A DNA stretch of 64,000 nucleotides from Christensenellaceae bacterium Phil1 (GCA_001940855.1 MSGS01000075.1:1-64000); one strand, 5' to 3'. Positions 42,432 through 52,300 are shown, counted from the first letter of the stretch. Numbers and translations: made by a program. Notes: generated from the letters alone by a model not told the origin.

Positions 42432-43718
42432 ATGATTGAACAAACCGTTGACAACGCCCTTACGGGCAACGAGGCCGCTGCCGCGGCGCTGGAAATGATG
42501 CGCGCCACGCGGGAAAAGCTCCGTGCCGAAGCCTTGGCGCGGGAGGAGGAGCAGTTCATTGCGGACGAACGCCGCCGCGCCGCTCTGGAAGCGGGGGACA
42601 AGCCAAAGGCGGACGAGGACTACCGCCCCGGGGCAATCGCCATAGATGAGGAAGATGAAAGCCCCGCTCTCCTCGGCAAGGACATTGTGAAGGGCAGCGA
42701 AAGCTGCGTGAACGCGTTCCGGCTGGCAACGCTCGGCTTCCCCGAGCCTAAGCCGATAGTGCAGCAGCTCATAGTGCCGGGAGTTACGCTGCTTGTTGGC
42801 GCAAGCAAGATAGGCAAAAGCTGGCTGACGCTTGACATGTGCCTTTCCATCGCCACCGGCGCGCCCTTCTTGGGCAGAAAGACACAGCGCTGCCGCGTAT
42901 GGTACATGGCGCTGGAGGACAGCCCCAGCCGCATGAAAAGCCGCCTTATGCGCATAACTGACGGCGCAGTCAGCTACGATGCCTTTAACCTCACATTCAT
43001 ATTCGATTCGCCCACCGTGAACATGGGCTTCACCGAAAGGCTTACGCGCTCATTTGACAAAAACATAGCCGAAGGCAAGCGCAAAGCCAATCCTGAGGTG
43101 ATAGTCATCGACACGCTTCAGGTGATACGCGGCATGACGGGCGCGGCAAGCAACGCCTACGCCGCAGACTATAACTTCATCCGCAGCATGAAGGCCGTTG
43201 CGGAGAAATACGGCGTGGCGATAGTGCTGGTGCACCACACAAACAAGCTCAGGCAGACGGACGACCCGTATGAGAAGGTGTCCGGCTCAACCGGCCTAAT
43301 GGGCGCGGCGGACACAACGCTGCTGCTTGAAAGGGCGCGCGGGAGCGACGAGGCTACGCTTAGCGGGGTCAGCCGAGACGTGTACTTTGAGGACATACCG
43401 CTGCGCTTTGACAAGGGCCTGTGGCGCGTGAGCGAGCCGCGAACTGCCCTGAACGCCTATGATGCCGTGGATTCGCCGCTTTCGCTCACCTTATGCGAAC
43501 TGTTCGCTTCGGCGGACTGTAAGGATACGTTCGTGTCCTACGCCGACTGCATCAACCTTATCCGCGAGAACGGCGGCATGCCGCCCGCCACGGGGCGCGA
43601 GCTTGCGCGGCAGATAGAATCCCTCATGCAGAAGCACCCGACGGAGCTTGGCTTCCGGGTGCAGACGGGGATGAGGGCAACAAGTGGGGTTCGCGGCATA
43701 AATATCGTTCCGGTTTAA
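42432..43718 (+). CDS. RepA/DnaB-like AAA ATPase (hexameric helicase type) in an inverted-repeat element
   Basis: The 428-residue protein starts at a GGGAGGAAAT ribosome site. Its first ~95 residues are charged and helical (EKLRAEALAREEEQFIADER). A RecA-like AAA_25 domain has Walker A VGASKIGKSWLTLDM near residues 122-136, a CRVWYMALEDSPSRMKSRL segment, Walker B EVIVIDTLQVI near 222-231, and the sensor-like VLVHHTNKLRQ near 268. The family includes plasmid RepA helicases and ATPases encoded by phages and integrative elements. The C-terminal ~100 residues look like a small winged-helix region. Sole gene between 84-bp inverted repeats; its role is inferred to be element replication. Confidence 0.85.
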   Translation: MIEQTVDNALTGNEAAAAALEMMRATREKLRAEALAREEEQFIADERRRAALEAGDKPKADEDYRPGAIAIDEEDESPALLGKDIVKGSESCVNAFRLATLGFPEPKPIVQQLIVPGVTLLVGASKIGKSWLTLDMCLSIATGAPFLGRKTQRCRVWYMALEDSPSRMKSRLMRITDGAVSYDAFNLTFIFDSPTVNMGFTERLTRSFDKNIAEGKRKANPEVIVIDTLQVIRGMTGAASNAYAADYNFIRSMKAVAEKYGVAIVLVHHTNKLRQTDDPYEKVSGSTGLMGAADTTLLLERARGSDEATLSGVSRDVYFEDIPLRFDKGLWRVSEPRTALNAYDAVDSPLSLTLCELFASADCKDTFVSYADCINLIRENGGMPPATGRELARQIESLMQKHPTELGFRVQTGMRATSGVRGINIVPV

Positions 43719-43728
43719 ATGTGTTCTT

Positions 43729-43812
43729 CGACGCAGAAATTCATCGTCGAAGCTGCGTCGGAGAAAAAAGCCAGACATTTAGCCTGTTTCGACGATAGTG
43801 ACGCAAGTGACG
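43729..43812 (-). repeat. Right 84-bp terminal inverted repeat
   Basis: Partner of 42133-42216. It begins 10 bases after the RepA-like stop codon and ends at GTGACG, after which similarity to the left flank decays. Confidence 0.95.
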
Positions 43813-43855
43813 CAGATGTATGGGAGGGGGTGGAGCAGCTTAATTGTGCTGTATA

Positions 43856-43914
43856 AAAAGGCTCCCCGAACGGGGAGCTGGCAATCGCCGTAAGGCGGAT
43901 TGACTGAGGGGTTG
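43856..43914. repeat. Double-hairpin interspersed repeat, copy 2
   Basis: GGCTCCCC-GAAC-GGGGAGC, then TGGC, a GCC/GGC mini-hairpin, GACTGAGGGGTTG. It has the same architecture as 15981-16032. On the minus strand the first hairpin is followed by CTTTTTATAC, so it also works as a terminator behind the hydrogenase-type operon. Confidence 0.65.
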
Positions 43915-43931
43915 ACGATATACAAAAACCA

Positions 43932-43952
43932 GGGGAACGCCATCGCGTCCCC
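43932..43952 (-). terminator. Terminator after the NuoF/HydB-like gene
   Basis: GGGGACGC-GATG-GCGTTCCCC followed by TGGTTTTTG on the minus strand, 26 bases past the stop. It closes the operon before any further gene. Confidence 0.75.
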
Positions 43953-43977
43953 CATCTTCGCAATTTCACCGCATGCT

Positions 43978-45774
43978 TTACCGTTTCACTATCGCGCCGA
44001 ATTTGCAGCTTGCTTCGCACGCGCCGCATTTTATGCACTTTTTGTTGTCTATAACGAAGGGGCTGCGTACCTGCCCGCTTATGGCTCCGGCGGGGCAGTT
44101 GCGCGCGCACAGGCTGCATCCGCGGCACTTTTCGGGGTCTATGGCGTAGCTCAGCAGCGCCTTGCAAACGCCCGCGGGGCAGCGCTTTTCGTAAATGTGC
44201 GCCTCGTATTCGTCGCGGAAGTATCGAAGCGTAGACAATACGGGGTTGGGCGCGGTCTGCCCAAGGCCGCAAAGGGCGGAGGCCTTTATGTTCTTGGCCA
44301 GCTTTTCAAGCTTTTCTATGTCCCCGTCCTCGCCCTTGCCATGGGTTATCCTGTCCAGTATTTCAAGCATTCTGCGCGTGCCTATGCGGCAAGGCGGGCA
44401 TTTGCCGCAGGATTCGTCAACCGTGAACTCCAAGAAGAACTTGGCAATGTTCACCATGCAGTTGTCCTCGTCCATTACTATCATGCCGCCCGAGCCCATC
44501 ATGGAGCCTATGGCGATAAGGTTATCGTAATCAATCGGTATGTCAAGATGCTCCGCCGGTATGCAGCCGCCGCTGGGGCCGCCGGTCTGCGCCGCCTTGA
44601 ACTTCTTGCCGTTGGGTATGCCGCCGCCGATGTCGTATATAATCTCGCGCAGCGTTGTGCCCATGGGAATTTCCACAAGGCCCGTGTTGTTTATCTTTCC
44701 GCCAAGGGCGAAAACCTTTGTGCCCTTGCTCTTTTCCGTGCCCATTGATGCGAACCATTCCGGCCCGTTCAATATAATCTGGCAAACGTTTGCAAGCGTT
44801 TCAACGTTGTTCAGTATTGTAGGCTTGCCGAAAAGGCCCTTTATCGCGGGGAAAGGCGGGCGCGGTCTGGGTTCGCCGCGGCAGCCCTCTATCGATGTCA
44901 TAAGCGCGGTTTCCTCGCCGCATACGAACGCGCCCGAGCCAAGCCTCAGGTCTATATCAAAGTTAAAGCCGGTGCCGAATATGTCCTTGCCCAGAAGTCC
45001 TGCCTCCCGCGCCTGGTCGATAGCTATGCGCAGCCGCTTTACGGCTATCGGGTATTCCGCGCGGACGTATATATAGCCCTGCTGAGAGCCTATTGCGTAG
45101 CCCGCAATGGCCATCGCCTCCAGCACGGAGTGCGGGTCGCCTTCCAGCACGCTCCTGTCCATGAATGCGCCGGGGTCGCCCTCGTCCGCGTTGCAGCAAA
45201 CGTATTTAACGTCGCTCTCGGGGGCCTTGGCAAATTTCCATTTAAGCCCCGTGGGGAAGCCCGCGCCGCCGCGCCCGCGAAGGCCGCTTTTGAGTATAAC
45301 GTCTATAACGTCGTCGCGGCTCATCTCCGTAAGCGCCTTGGCAAGCGCCTTGTAGCCATCGAAGGCGATGTATTCGTTTATGTTTTCCGGGTCTATAACG
45401 CCGCAGTTTCTCAGCGCCACACGCTTTTGCTTTTTGTAAAAATCGATCTCCTCAAGGGAGCGTATCTTGCCGTCCTCCGTAACGCTCTTTTTATAAAGCA
45501 GATCCGCGACCACCCTGCCCTTAACAAGATGCTCGCTCACTATGCGCTCAACGTCGTCTACCTTGATGTGGCTGTAAAACGCGCCCTCCGGATACACTAT
45601 GCAGATCGGGCCGTTTTCGCAAAGGCCGAAGCAGCCCGTCCGCACAACCTTTATTTCGTTTTCAAGTCCGGCGTTCCTTATGCATTCCTCAAATCGCTTT
45701 ATTATGGCGGGGGAATTGGAAGATGAGCAGCCCGTGCCGGTGCAGATAAGTACCTGGGAACGATAGTATTCCAT
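43978..45774 (-). CDS. hydB: NADH-dependent flavoprotein subunit, HydB/NuoF type
   Basis: The 598-residue multi-domain subunit has an N-terminal thioredoxin-like [2Fe-2S] domain (ICTGTGCSSS ... VRTGCFGLCENGP). The NuoF core follows, with the NADH/FMN site LRGRGGAGFPTGLKWKF and CNADEGDPGAFMDR. Next are an SLBB segment, the [4Fe-4S] motif SCGKCPPCRIGTRRML, and a C-terminal 2x[4Fe-4S] ferredoxin (CRGCSLCARNCPAGAI, CIKCGACEASCKFGAI). This architecture is that of HydB in electron-bifurcating [FeFe]-hydrogenases and related NAD-linked formate dehydrogenases. The catalytic partner is not next to it. Confidence 0.9.
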   Translation of the reverse strand: MEYYRSQVLICTGTGCSSSNSPAIIKRFEECIRNAGLENEIKVVRTGCFGLCENGPICIVYPEGAFYSHIKVDDVERIVSEHLVKGRVVADLLYKKSVTEDGKIRSLEEIDFYKKQKRVALRNCGVIDPENINEYIAFDGYKALAKALTEMSRDDVIDVILKSGLRGRGGAGFPTGLKWKFAKAPESDVKYVCCNADEGDPGAFMDRSVLEGDPHSVLEAMAIAGYAIGSQQGYIYVRAEYPIAVKRLRIAIDQAREAGLLGKDIFGTGFNFDIDLRLGSGAFVCGEETALMTSIEGCRGEPRPRPPFPAIKGLFGKPTILNNVETLANVCQIILNGPEWFASMGTEKSKGTKVFALGGKINNTGLVEIPMGTTLREIIYDIGGGIPNGKKFKAAQTGGPSGGCIPAEHLDIPIDYDNLIAIGSMMGSGGMIVMDEDNCMVNIAKFFLEFTVDESCGKCPPCRIGTRRMLEILDRITHGKGEDGDIEKLEKLAKNIKASALCGLGQTAPNPVLSTLRYFRDEYEAHIYEKRCPAGVCKALLSYAIDPEKCRGCSLCARNCPAGAISGQVRSPFVIDNKKCIKCGACEASCKFGAIVKR

Positions 45775-45798
45775 TATGTTTCCTCCTATGCGGCCCTT

Positions 45799-46170
45799 TT
45801 ATTTGGCTCTGTAATGGCTAAGCGTGTATTCTTCAATGGGGCTTCCGCCCTCTATATGCTCGCGCACTATGCGGCGCGCCATGTCCGGCGTTACCTTTAC
45901 GTATGTAACCGTTTCATGCCCGGGCTGATGCACCTCCACTATCGGCTCCAGATGGCACATGCCTATGCAGCCCATCTGCGTAAGCGCAACGTGTATCAGC
46001 TTCCTTTCCGCAAGCTCCTCCATAAACGCCGTAAGCACTCCGCGCGCGCCCGCCGCTATGCCGCATGTTGCCATGCCAACGACTATGCGCGTGCCGTTGT
46101 GTTCCTTCCTGAGGGTCATGTTTTCAAGCGTACTTTCGCGAATCGCTTCCAATTCCTGTATGGATCTCAT
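45799..46170 (-). CDS. Thioredoxin-like [2Fe-2S] ferredoxin-domain protein
   Basis: The 123-residue protein has the NuoE/ferredoxin-2Fe-2S fold: RIVVGMATCGIAAGARGVL supplies the first Cys, and LTQMGCIGMCHLEPIVEV supplies two more. It commonly lies between hydC, an HATPase gene and hydB in hydrogenase clusters, and presumably shuttles electrons. Its ATG overlaps the preceding ATPase gene by 4 bases. GGAGGTG upstream. One expected cluster-ligand Cys is hard to place by eye, so cluster content is uncertain. Confidence 0.82.
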   Translation of the reverse strand: MRSIQELEAIRESTLENMTLRKEHNGTRIVVGMATCGIAAGARGVLTAFMEELAERKLIHVALTQMGCIGMCHLEPIVEVHQPGHETVTYVKVTPDMARRIVREHIEGGSPIEEYTLSHYRAK

Positions 46171-46709
46171 ATTGGTTCGGCACCTCCGTTTATTTCATCA
46201 ATGCGTTGTTGTATTTCCTTTTTAGCTGCCGCCGCAAAAGCGGGCGTTCTGTCATTATATGGTGTTGTATCCGTTGCGAAGGCAAAGGCTTTGCCGTCCG
46301 CCGCGTATTCCAAAGTAAAGTCCGTTTCGGGATTCGCCGCAATCAGCGCCGCCATTGTGTCCGCAATGCTCCCAAGCGGCGCGCGGTCTATGCCGGATAT
46401 GATATAAGCCGCCTCCGCCCTTGTGCCGCGGCCCTGCTCGCTCCGTATTGTGAAGCTGCCGCCGCTTTGCTCCGCGCTCAGCTTAAACAGCGCAATCCCC
46501 AAGCCCACGCGCCTTGCTGTGCGCGTTGTCATGAACGGGTCCGTGCAGCGATAAAGCGTGTCCGCATCCATGCCGCGGCCGTTATCCTCAACGGCGGTTA
46601 TCAGCCTGTCCGCCGCGCGGTCTATCATAACGCTAAGCTTTATCCGCGCAGCTCCCGCGGCAAGGGAGTTTTCCGCAATGTCCGCCATATGCAGCGCAAT
46701 TTCCCGCAT
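46167..46709 (-). CDS. HATPase-domain protein of hydrogenase clusters
   Basis: The 180-residue protein has a GHKL/HATPase_c ATP-binding domain: N-box DIAENSLAAGAARI near residue 10, G1 EDNGRGMD near 45, and RRVGLGIALFKLSAEQSGGS near 68. It lacks a sensor, transmembrane part and phospho-accepting His, so it is not a classical kinase. Such stand-alone ATPases are regularly embedded between the NuoE- and NuoF-like genes of clostridial hydrogenase operons; their role is not established. It is translationally coupled to the downstream [2Fe-2S] gene. Confidence 0.82.
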   Translation of the reverse strand: MREIALHMADIAENSLAAGAARIKLSVMIDRAADRLITAVEDNGRGMDADTLYRCTDPFMTTRTARRVGLGIALFKLSAEQSGGSFTIRSEQGRGTRAEAAYIISGIDRAPLGSIADTMAALIAANPETDFTLEYAADGKAFAFATDTTPYNDRTPAFAAAAKKEIQQRIDEINGGAEPI

Positions 46710-46721
46710 ATTCCTTCCGCC

Positions 46722-47210
46722 CTATCCGCGGGCGCGGTATTTTTCTATTATGCCCGGCACATCGCCCGGCACAAGGCGGCCGTAAACCTCGTCGTTCACC
46801 ATCATTGCCGGCGCAAGGCCGCAGCAGCCTATGCAGCGCGTTGCGTTAAGGGTAAACATTCCGTCCGCCGTGGTCTCCCCAACGCCTATGCCAAGCCGCT
46901 TTTCAAGCTCGTCCAGCACCTGCTGGCTGCCGCGCACGTAGCACGCCGTGCCAAGGCAAATGCCCATTGTGTACTTTCCGCGGGGTTTAAGCGTAAATTG
47001 GGAATAAAATGTTGCCACGCCGTAAATGGTGCTTACGGGTATGCCGGTTGCGGCGCTTATGTAATGCTGCACCTCTTCATCTACGCAGCCCAGTATTTCC
47101 TGCGCATGCTGCATGATTGGCAGCAGTCCGCCCTCCACGCCTTTCCATTGCGCAATTACGCCGTCAAGCTGCTCGAACTGTTCCTTTCGGTTGCCGTTGC
47201 CGACTGCCAT
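46722..47210 (-). CDS. hydC: NAD(P)H-dependent oxidoreductase subunit E, HydC/NuoE type
   Basis: The 162-residue [2Fe-2S] subunit has a helical start (GGLLPIMQHAQEILGCVDEE) and a thioredoxin-like domain with cluster ligands in CLGTACYVRG and CIGCCGLAPAMMVND. VSTIYGVATFYSQFTLKPRG is a clear NuoE signature. It partners the NuoF-like subunit three genes downstream. First gene of the operon, with AAAGGAGG before the start. Confidence 0.92.
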   Translation of the reverse strand: MAVGNGNRKEQFEQLDGVIAQWKGVEGGLLPIMQHAQEILGCVDEEVQHYISAATGIPVSTIYGVATFYSQFTLKPRGKYTMGICLGTACYVRGSQQVLDELEKRLGIGVGETTADGMFTLNATRCIGCCGLAPAMMVNDEVYGRLVPGDVPGIIEKYRARG

Positions 47211-47280
47211 GAACGATAGTCCTCCTTTTGATTTTTTACGTCAGAATTGTCAAAAAAGTCACACTATTTATATGGATTTT

Positions 47281-47310
47281 AGCATACGCCGATACAAAAT
47301 AAAAGTGCAA
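47281..47310 (-). promoter_or_regulatory. Possible promoter of the hydrogenase-type operon
   Basis: TTGCAC (47305-47310) and TATGCT (47281-47286) with an 18-base spacer on the minus strand, about 70 bases before the NuoE-like start codon. The -10 box is imperfect. Confidence 0.4.
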
Positions 47311-47388
47311 AGTTTTGATTTGCAGCTTTTATTTTGGTTCATGCATATTCGTTCGGTTATGCCGGCATATCCGGTTTGATATTGCGTT

Positions 47389-49317
47389 TTATGGCCGCTT
47401 TTGGGACTTTTTGTGATTGGTCTGTTTCGGCCTGTTTTCCTTTATGAATTTTTGCTTTTCCGTTCCTGCATTTTTGCCTGCCTTTTCGGCGGGCCTGTGT
47501 ATGTCTCTCGGCGGCAGGAGCGCATCCTTTGAAAAGCCTATCAAATCCTCCCTGTGGGCCCTCTTCAGCGCCTTTCTGGCAAGCGGGGCATAGTTGGGCA
47601 TAAAGTATTGCATAAGCGCGCGCTGCATGGCCTTTTCCTCCGCATCCCGCGCAACATACACGCGCTCCCCGCTGCGCGGGTCTATGCCCGTATAGTACAT
47701 GCAGGTGGAAAGCGTGCCGGGCGTTGGATAAAAATCCTGCACCTGCTCCGGCCGCTGCCCGCTCTTTTTAAGGTACAGCGCAAGCTCTATCGCCGCGTTA
47801 AGGTCGCTGCCGGGATGGCTGCTCATAAAATAAGGCACAATGAACTGCTCCTGCCCCGCCTTTTTGTTCAGCGCCGCGTAGCGCGCCGTGAAGGCGTCGT
47901 AAAGCTGATGCCGCGGCTTGCCCATAAGTTTCAATACCCTGTCGGACACATGCTCCGGCGCAACCTTCAGCCGCCCGCTTATATGATACTTTATCAGGGA
48001 ATTGAGGAACGCATCGCTCTTGTCATACATAACGTAGTCATACCTTATGCCGGAGCGGACGAACACCTTCTTCACTCCCTTAACATGCCTAAGCTTTTCA
48101 AGCAGCTCCACATAGTCGCTGTGGTCGGCGCGCATCTGGCTGCATGGTTCGTAGCCTAAGCATTGCCTGTCCGCGCACACGCCGTATTTAAGCTGCTTTT
48201 TGCAGGCGGGGAAGCGGAAGTCCGCCGTCGGGCCGCCCACGTCGTGTATATAGCCCTTGAACTCTCTGTCGTGCGTCATAAGCTCCGCCTCCCTTATAAG
48301 CGAAGCATGGCTGCGCGCCTGCACAACGCGCCCCTGATGGAACGTGAGCGCGCAGAAGGAGCACCCGCCGAAGCACCCGCGGCACGATGCAAGCGAGAAT
48401 TTGACCTCCTTTAGCGCGGGTATCTCCCCGCGGTAGCTTGGATGCGGCGCGCGGGTATAGGGAAGGTCGTACACCGCGTCCAATTCTTCTTCGCTCAGCG
48501 GCATGCTCGGCGGATTAACAACAATATATGCGTTGCCGTGCGGCTGAACAAGGCGCTTGCCACGTATCGCGTCCTGCTCGCGGTATTGCTTCATGAATGC
48601 GGAGGCGTACTTTTTCCTGTCCGCCGCCACGTCCTCATAGCTTTCTATCAATTCGTAGTCATAAACCCGTTCAAGCGAGCTTGTCATGTAGCAGCTTCCC
48701 GCAATATAGGTTATATCCTTTATGTCAAGCCCGCCGCTCAGCGCGTCCGCAACCTCAACAACGCTGCGCTCCCCCATGCCGTATAGCAGAAGGTCTGCCC
48801 CGCTGTCGCAAAGCACGCTGCGCCGCACCTTATCGTCCCAGTAATCGTAGTGCGCAAAGCGCCTAAGGCTTGCTTCTATCCCGCCTATTATGACCGGCAC
48901 GTTCTTATAAGCCTCCCGGCAGCGGTTTGAATATACTATAACCGCCCTGTCAGGCCGCCTTCCCGCAACGCCGCCTTCGGTATACGCGTCCTCGCTGCGG
49001 CGCTTTTTGGCGGAGGTATAGTGGTTGACCATGGAATCCATATTGCCGGAGCTTATCAAAAACCCCAGCTTAGGCCGCCCCAGCGCGCGGAAGGCCTCCG
49101 CGTCGTGCCAATCGGGCTGGGATATAATGCCCACGGTATAGCCGTGGCTTTCAAGCACGCGGCTTATTATAGCCGGACCGAATGAGGGATGGTCGATATA
49201 CGCATCGCCTATTATGTACACAAAATCAAGCTGCTCTATTCCGCGCGCCCTCATTTCGCGCCGCGACATGGGCAGCGGAGCCGTTTCGTTTCCGTTTTGC
49301 ACAAATTCGTTCTTCAT
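47389..49317 (-). CDS. YgiQ family radical SAM protein
   Basis: The ~642-residue protein has an N-terminal B12-binding-like/UPF0313 region (FVYIIGDAYIDHPSFGPAII, SRVLESHGYTVGIISQPDW) and a radical SAM core. The CxxxCxxC cluster motif is ASCRGCFGGCSFCALTFHQGR near residue 300. Later segments VAPEHVSDRVLKLMGKP and DFYPTPGTLSTCMYYTG are typical of the YgiQ family; the C-terminus is basic and Lys-rich. The substrate is unknown. ATG at 49317 is favoured over 49386; the ribosome site is weak, so 49269 is an alternative. It is monocistronic. Confidence 0.88.
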   Translation of the reverse strand: MKNEFVQNGNETAPLPMSRREMRARGIEQLDFVYIIGDAYIDHPSFGPAIISRVLESHGYTVGIISQPDWHDAEAFRALGRPKLGFLISSGNMDSMVNHYTSAKKRRSEDAYTEGGVAGRRPDRAVIVYSNRCREAYKNVPVIIGGIEASLRRFAHYDYWDDKVRRSVLCDSGADLLLYGMGERSVVEVADALSGGLDIKDITYIAGSCYMTSSLERVYDYELIESYEDVAADRKKYASAFMKQYREQDAIRGKRLVQPHGNAYIVVNPPSMPLSEEELDAVYDLPYTRAPHPSYRGEIPALKEVKFSLASCRGCFGGCSFCALTFHQGRVVQARSHASLIREAELMTHDREFKGYIHDVGGPTADFRFPACKKQLKYGVCADRQCLGYEPCSQMRADHSDYVELLEKLRHVKGVKKVFVRSGIRYDYVMYDKSDAFLNSLIKYHISGRLKVAPEHVSDRVLKLMGKPRHQLYDAFTARYAALNKKAGQEQFIVPYFMSSHPGSDLNAAIELALYLKKSGQRPEQVQDFYPTPGTLSTCMYYTGIDPRSGERVYVARDAEEKAMQRALMQYFMPNYAPLARKALKRAHREDLIGFSKDALLPPRDIHRPAEKAGKNAGTEKQKFIKENRPKQTNHKKSQKRP

Positions 49318-49339
49318 GGCAAAACCATACCACAAATGC

Positions 49340-52300
49340 TCACTCCCTGTAAAGCACGATCGTGTGTTCCTTTCCGTCATCGGCAAGCCTTATGCCGTCC
49401 GCATAGCCCTGCCGTTCGCCTTTTTTAACCGTTATATAATATTTTGCGCCGCCAAAACGGTATTCTATTTCGTATTCCTCAAATTCCGTGCAGGGTTCTA
49501 TTTTCAGCGTATCCCCGCTTTTCTTAAAGCCAAGCACGTCCTCCAGCACGCATTTGTATATCCATGCAGCCGCGCCCGTGTACCATGTCCAGCCCGCCCT
49601 GCCCTTTTGCCGCGCGGTTGTGTATACGTCCCCCGCAACGGCATACGGCTCGCCCATATAGCTTAGCATTCCTTCCCGCGAGGCCGTGCGCTCAATGGGG
49701 TTCAATAGCCTTATCAGCGCGTGCGCGTCATTTGCGCGGCCAAGCGCACACGCGGCCTTTATCATCCATGCCGCGGCGTGGGTATATTGCCCGCCGTTTT
49801 CCCTTACACCCGGCACATATGCCGTAATGTAGCCTATGCTCTCATCTGCCTTGGCAAACGCGGGCGCGAGCAGCGCCGCCGTTGCGTGCCGCGTATCAAC
49901 AAGCGCATTCATCGCGCTTGCAAACGCCGTTTCCGCGTTAGCCATGCCCGTTATGCCCGCCCATGCCTGGCATATAAGGTCTATGCGGCAGCATTCGTTT
50001 TCCGCCCCGCCAAGCGTTTGCCCGCCGGCAAAATACGCCCGAACATACCATGCGCCGTCCCATGCGTTCGCCTGTACGGCGGCTTTAAGCTTATCGGCAT
50101 GCTCGGCATACTTCGCCGCGCGTTCGCCCTCGCCCATATCCGCGCAAAGCGGCACAAAGCGGAGCAGCACATCATAAAGGAACATGCCGAGCCACACGCT
50201 CTCCCCGCCGCCGCGGCCAACGTTATCCATGCCGTCGTTCCAGTCCCCGCCGCCCATAAGCGGCAGCCCGTGCGCACCGACGGCAAGGGATGAATCGATA
50301 GCCCTTACGCAATGCGTAAACACGCTCTCCTTTTCCTCCGTCCGCTCCATGCGGCGGTATATGTCCCGCTCCGCTTCGCCAAGCTCCGGCCCCGAAACGT
50401 ATGCCGCCCGCTCGTGCCATATGGCCTTATCCCCCGTTATGCGCGCGTATTCCGCCGCAACATAGGGCAAAAACAGCCTGTCGTCGCTTATATGCGTGCG
50501 CACGCCCGTGTCCCCCTCGTGCCACCAGTGCATAACGTCCCCTTCCCTGAACTGATGCGCCGCGCATTCGATAATATGCCGCCGCGCGCGCCCAGGCTCC
50601 GCATACATAAGCGCAAGCATATCCTGAAGCTGATCGCGGAAGCCCGTCGCCCCGCTGCATTGATAGTATCCGGTTTTCCCAAGCACTCTTGAGGCAAGCG
50701 TTTGATAGCAAAGCCGCCCGTTCATCAGCGTATCAAGCCGCGCGTCCGGCGTTTTTATTTTTATTACGCCAAGCTTATCCCGCCACGCGGCCTTTATACA
50801 ATCAAGCTTATGCTCAATATCGCCTGTGCTTTGGCTGCATATTGCCGCCATGGCTTCTTCATTCCCGCCGCCTAAGCATATGCAAAGCTTCCGCACTTCG
50901 CCCTTGGGTATGCTTATATCCGCCCTCAGCGCGGCAAAGCCCTGCGCCGTGCCTACCATGCGCAGCGTTTCCTCCGCCATCCATGCGCCATTCAGCAATG
51001 CTTCGCGCTCGTCCCCGTATTCGCAGTCCGCGCCTATGCAGGCTATGTACGCCTGCTCCCCGTTCATAAGCGAACGCGCAAGCATGCCCCGCTCCGTTCT
51101 TCGCGTATGTATGGCGTGGCGGTGCTCGCGCTCGCCCAATGTAAGCTCGGCGCCGAAGAACAGCCGCATCTCTGCTGCCGTATCGCCCGCGTTTTCAAGC
51201 GTTATCAGCGCATAGCGCACGGCGGCTGTATCGTCCGTAAAAACGCATTCCGCCATGCGTATGCCGCCTTCTTCGCCCGTATACAGGCTGTATCCGAACC
51301 CGTAGCGCACCGTCCGCGCCGTGTGCGCAAGCGGCCCCGCTTCAATTTGGCATACCCTGCCGCTATGCTTATCCATTATCAGCATAAAGCTGCCCATGGG
51401 GTCGCGCACGGGGTCGTTATACCACGGGGTAAGCTTTGCTTGTCTGCTGTTGCCGCCCCATGCGTATCCCCCGCCGCGCTCCGTGACCATTGTGCCGAAG
51501 CGTTCGTTCGCCATTATGTTTGCCCACGGCAGCGGCGTTACCTGCCCCGGGGCAAGCGTGAAGCGGAAGCTTCCGTCCGCATCAAAGCCGTATTCAATAT
51601 CGCCCGCCGTGCCGCTTTCCTCCGCCGCATACCCTTGCGCGGCGTTGCCGTATATGCGCGCTGTCTCCGGCGCAAATTGCCTGTTCAGGCTTGTTCGCGG
51701 CTCTATAACTATGAGTGAGAGCGCCTCTATCCGCTCCGCGTCCCCTTCGCCAAGCTCAAAGCCGTGTATAAGCCTTATGCCTTCCATATGCATGGCGTGC
51801 ATAAGGCTTTCTATCCTGCTGCGCAAATCGTTTTGGTATTCCATAGGGTAGCCGCCTATCACGGCAAGCTGCGCCTTAACGCCGCGCGAATAAGCATAGC
51901 GCATGAATTCAAGCAGCGTTTTAAGCCTCCTCAGCTCGCTTATGCTGCGCACGCGCATGGATATTATGGGTACGTTCGGGTCTATGCCGAATTTATACAG
52001 TATGTCCGCTCCCGCCTTCATCCCCGCCATACCGGCGTTCTTGTGCGGAATATGCATTATTGCCCGCGCGGCAATGCGCTCAAACAGCTCCGCCTTGCCC
52101 GCGCTTACGCGGCTCAGGCTCCGTTCGCGCTTCTCCGCCGCCCATGCGCGGTACTCAATGTCCCGCGTGCCGTCTATCGCGGCCTGCATGGCCTCCTTTG
52201 CGGCGTGTTCATTATCCTCAGCACCCATTACGAACGCAAGCCTTGCCGTTCCCTGCGGCGGTATGGTGCGCACAGCGCGGGCGCAGAGCATAGGCTCTAT

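Larger units (their letters stand above)
42133..43812 (+). mobile_element. Inverted-repeat-bounded element carrying a lone RepA-like ATPase
   Basis: A 1.68-kb unit in which near-perfect 84-bp inverted repeats enclose one gene and a leader terminator. It encodes no transposase, integrase or resolvase. The near identity of the arms implies recent insertion or active repair between them. It lies between the promoter of the C39-like peptidase gene and the terminators of the hydrogenase-type operon. No obvious target duplication was seen. How it moves, or whether it still does, is unknown. Confidence 0.75.

Noticed and set aside
42133..43812. Insertion sequence or group II intron
   Set aside because: There is no DDE, HUH or serine/tyrosine recombinase and no reverse transcriptase in any frame. 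The arms are far longer than IS ends and no target duplication is visible.
47358..47369. 12-base perfect palindrome TATGCCGGCATA after the YgiQ-type gene
   Set aside because: Too short to be distinguished from chance, with no T-run and no second copy noticed.
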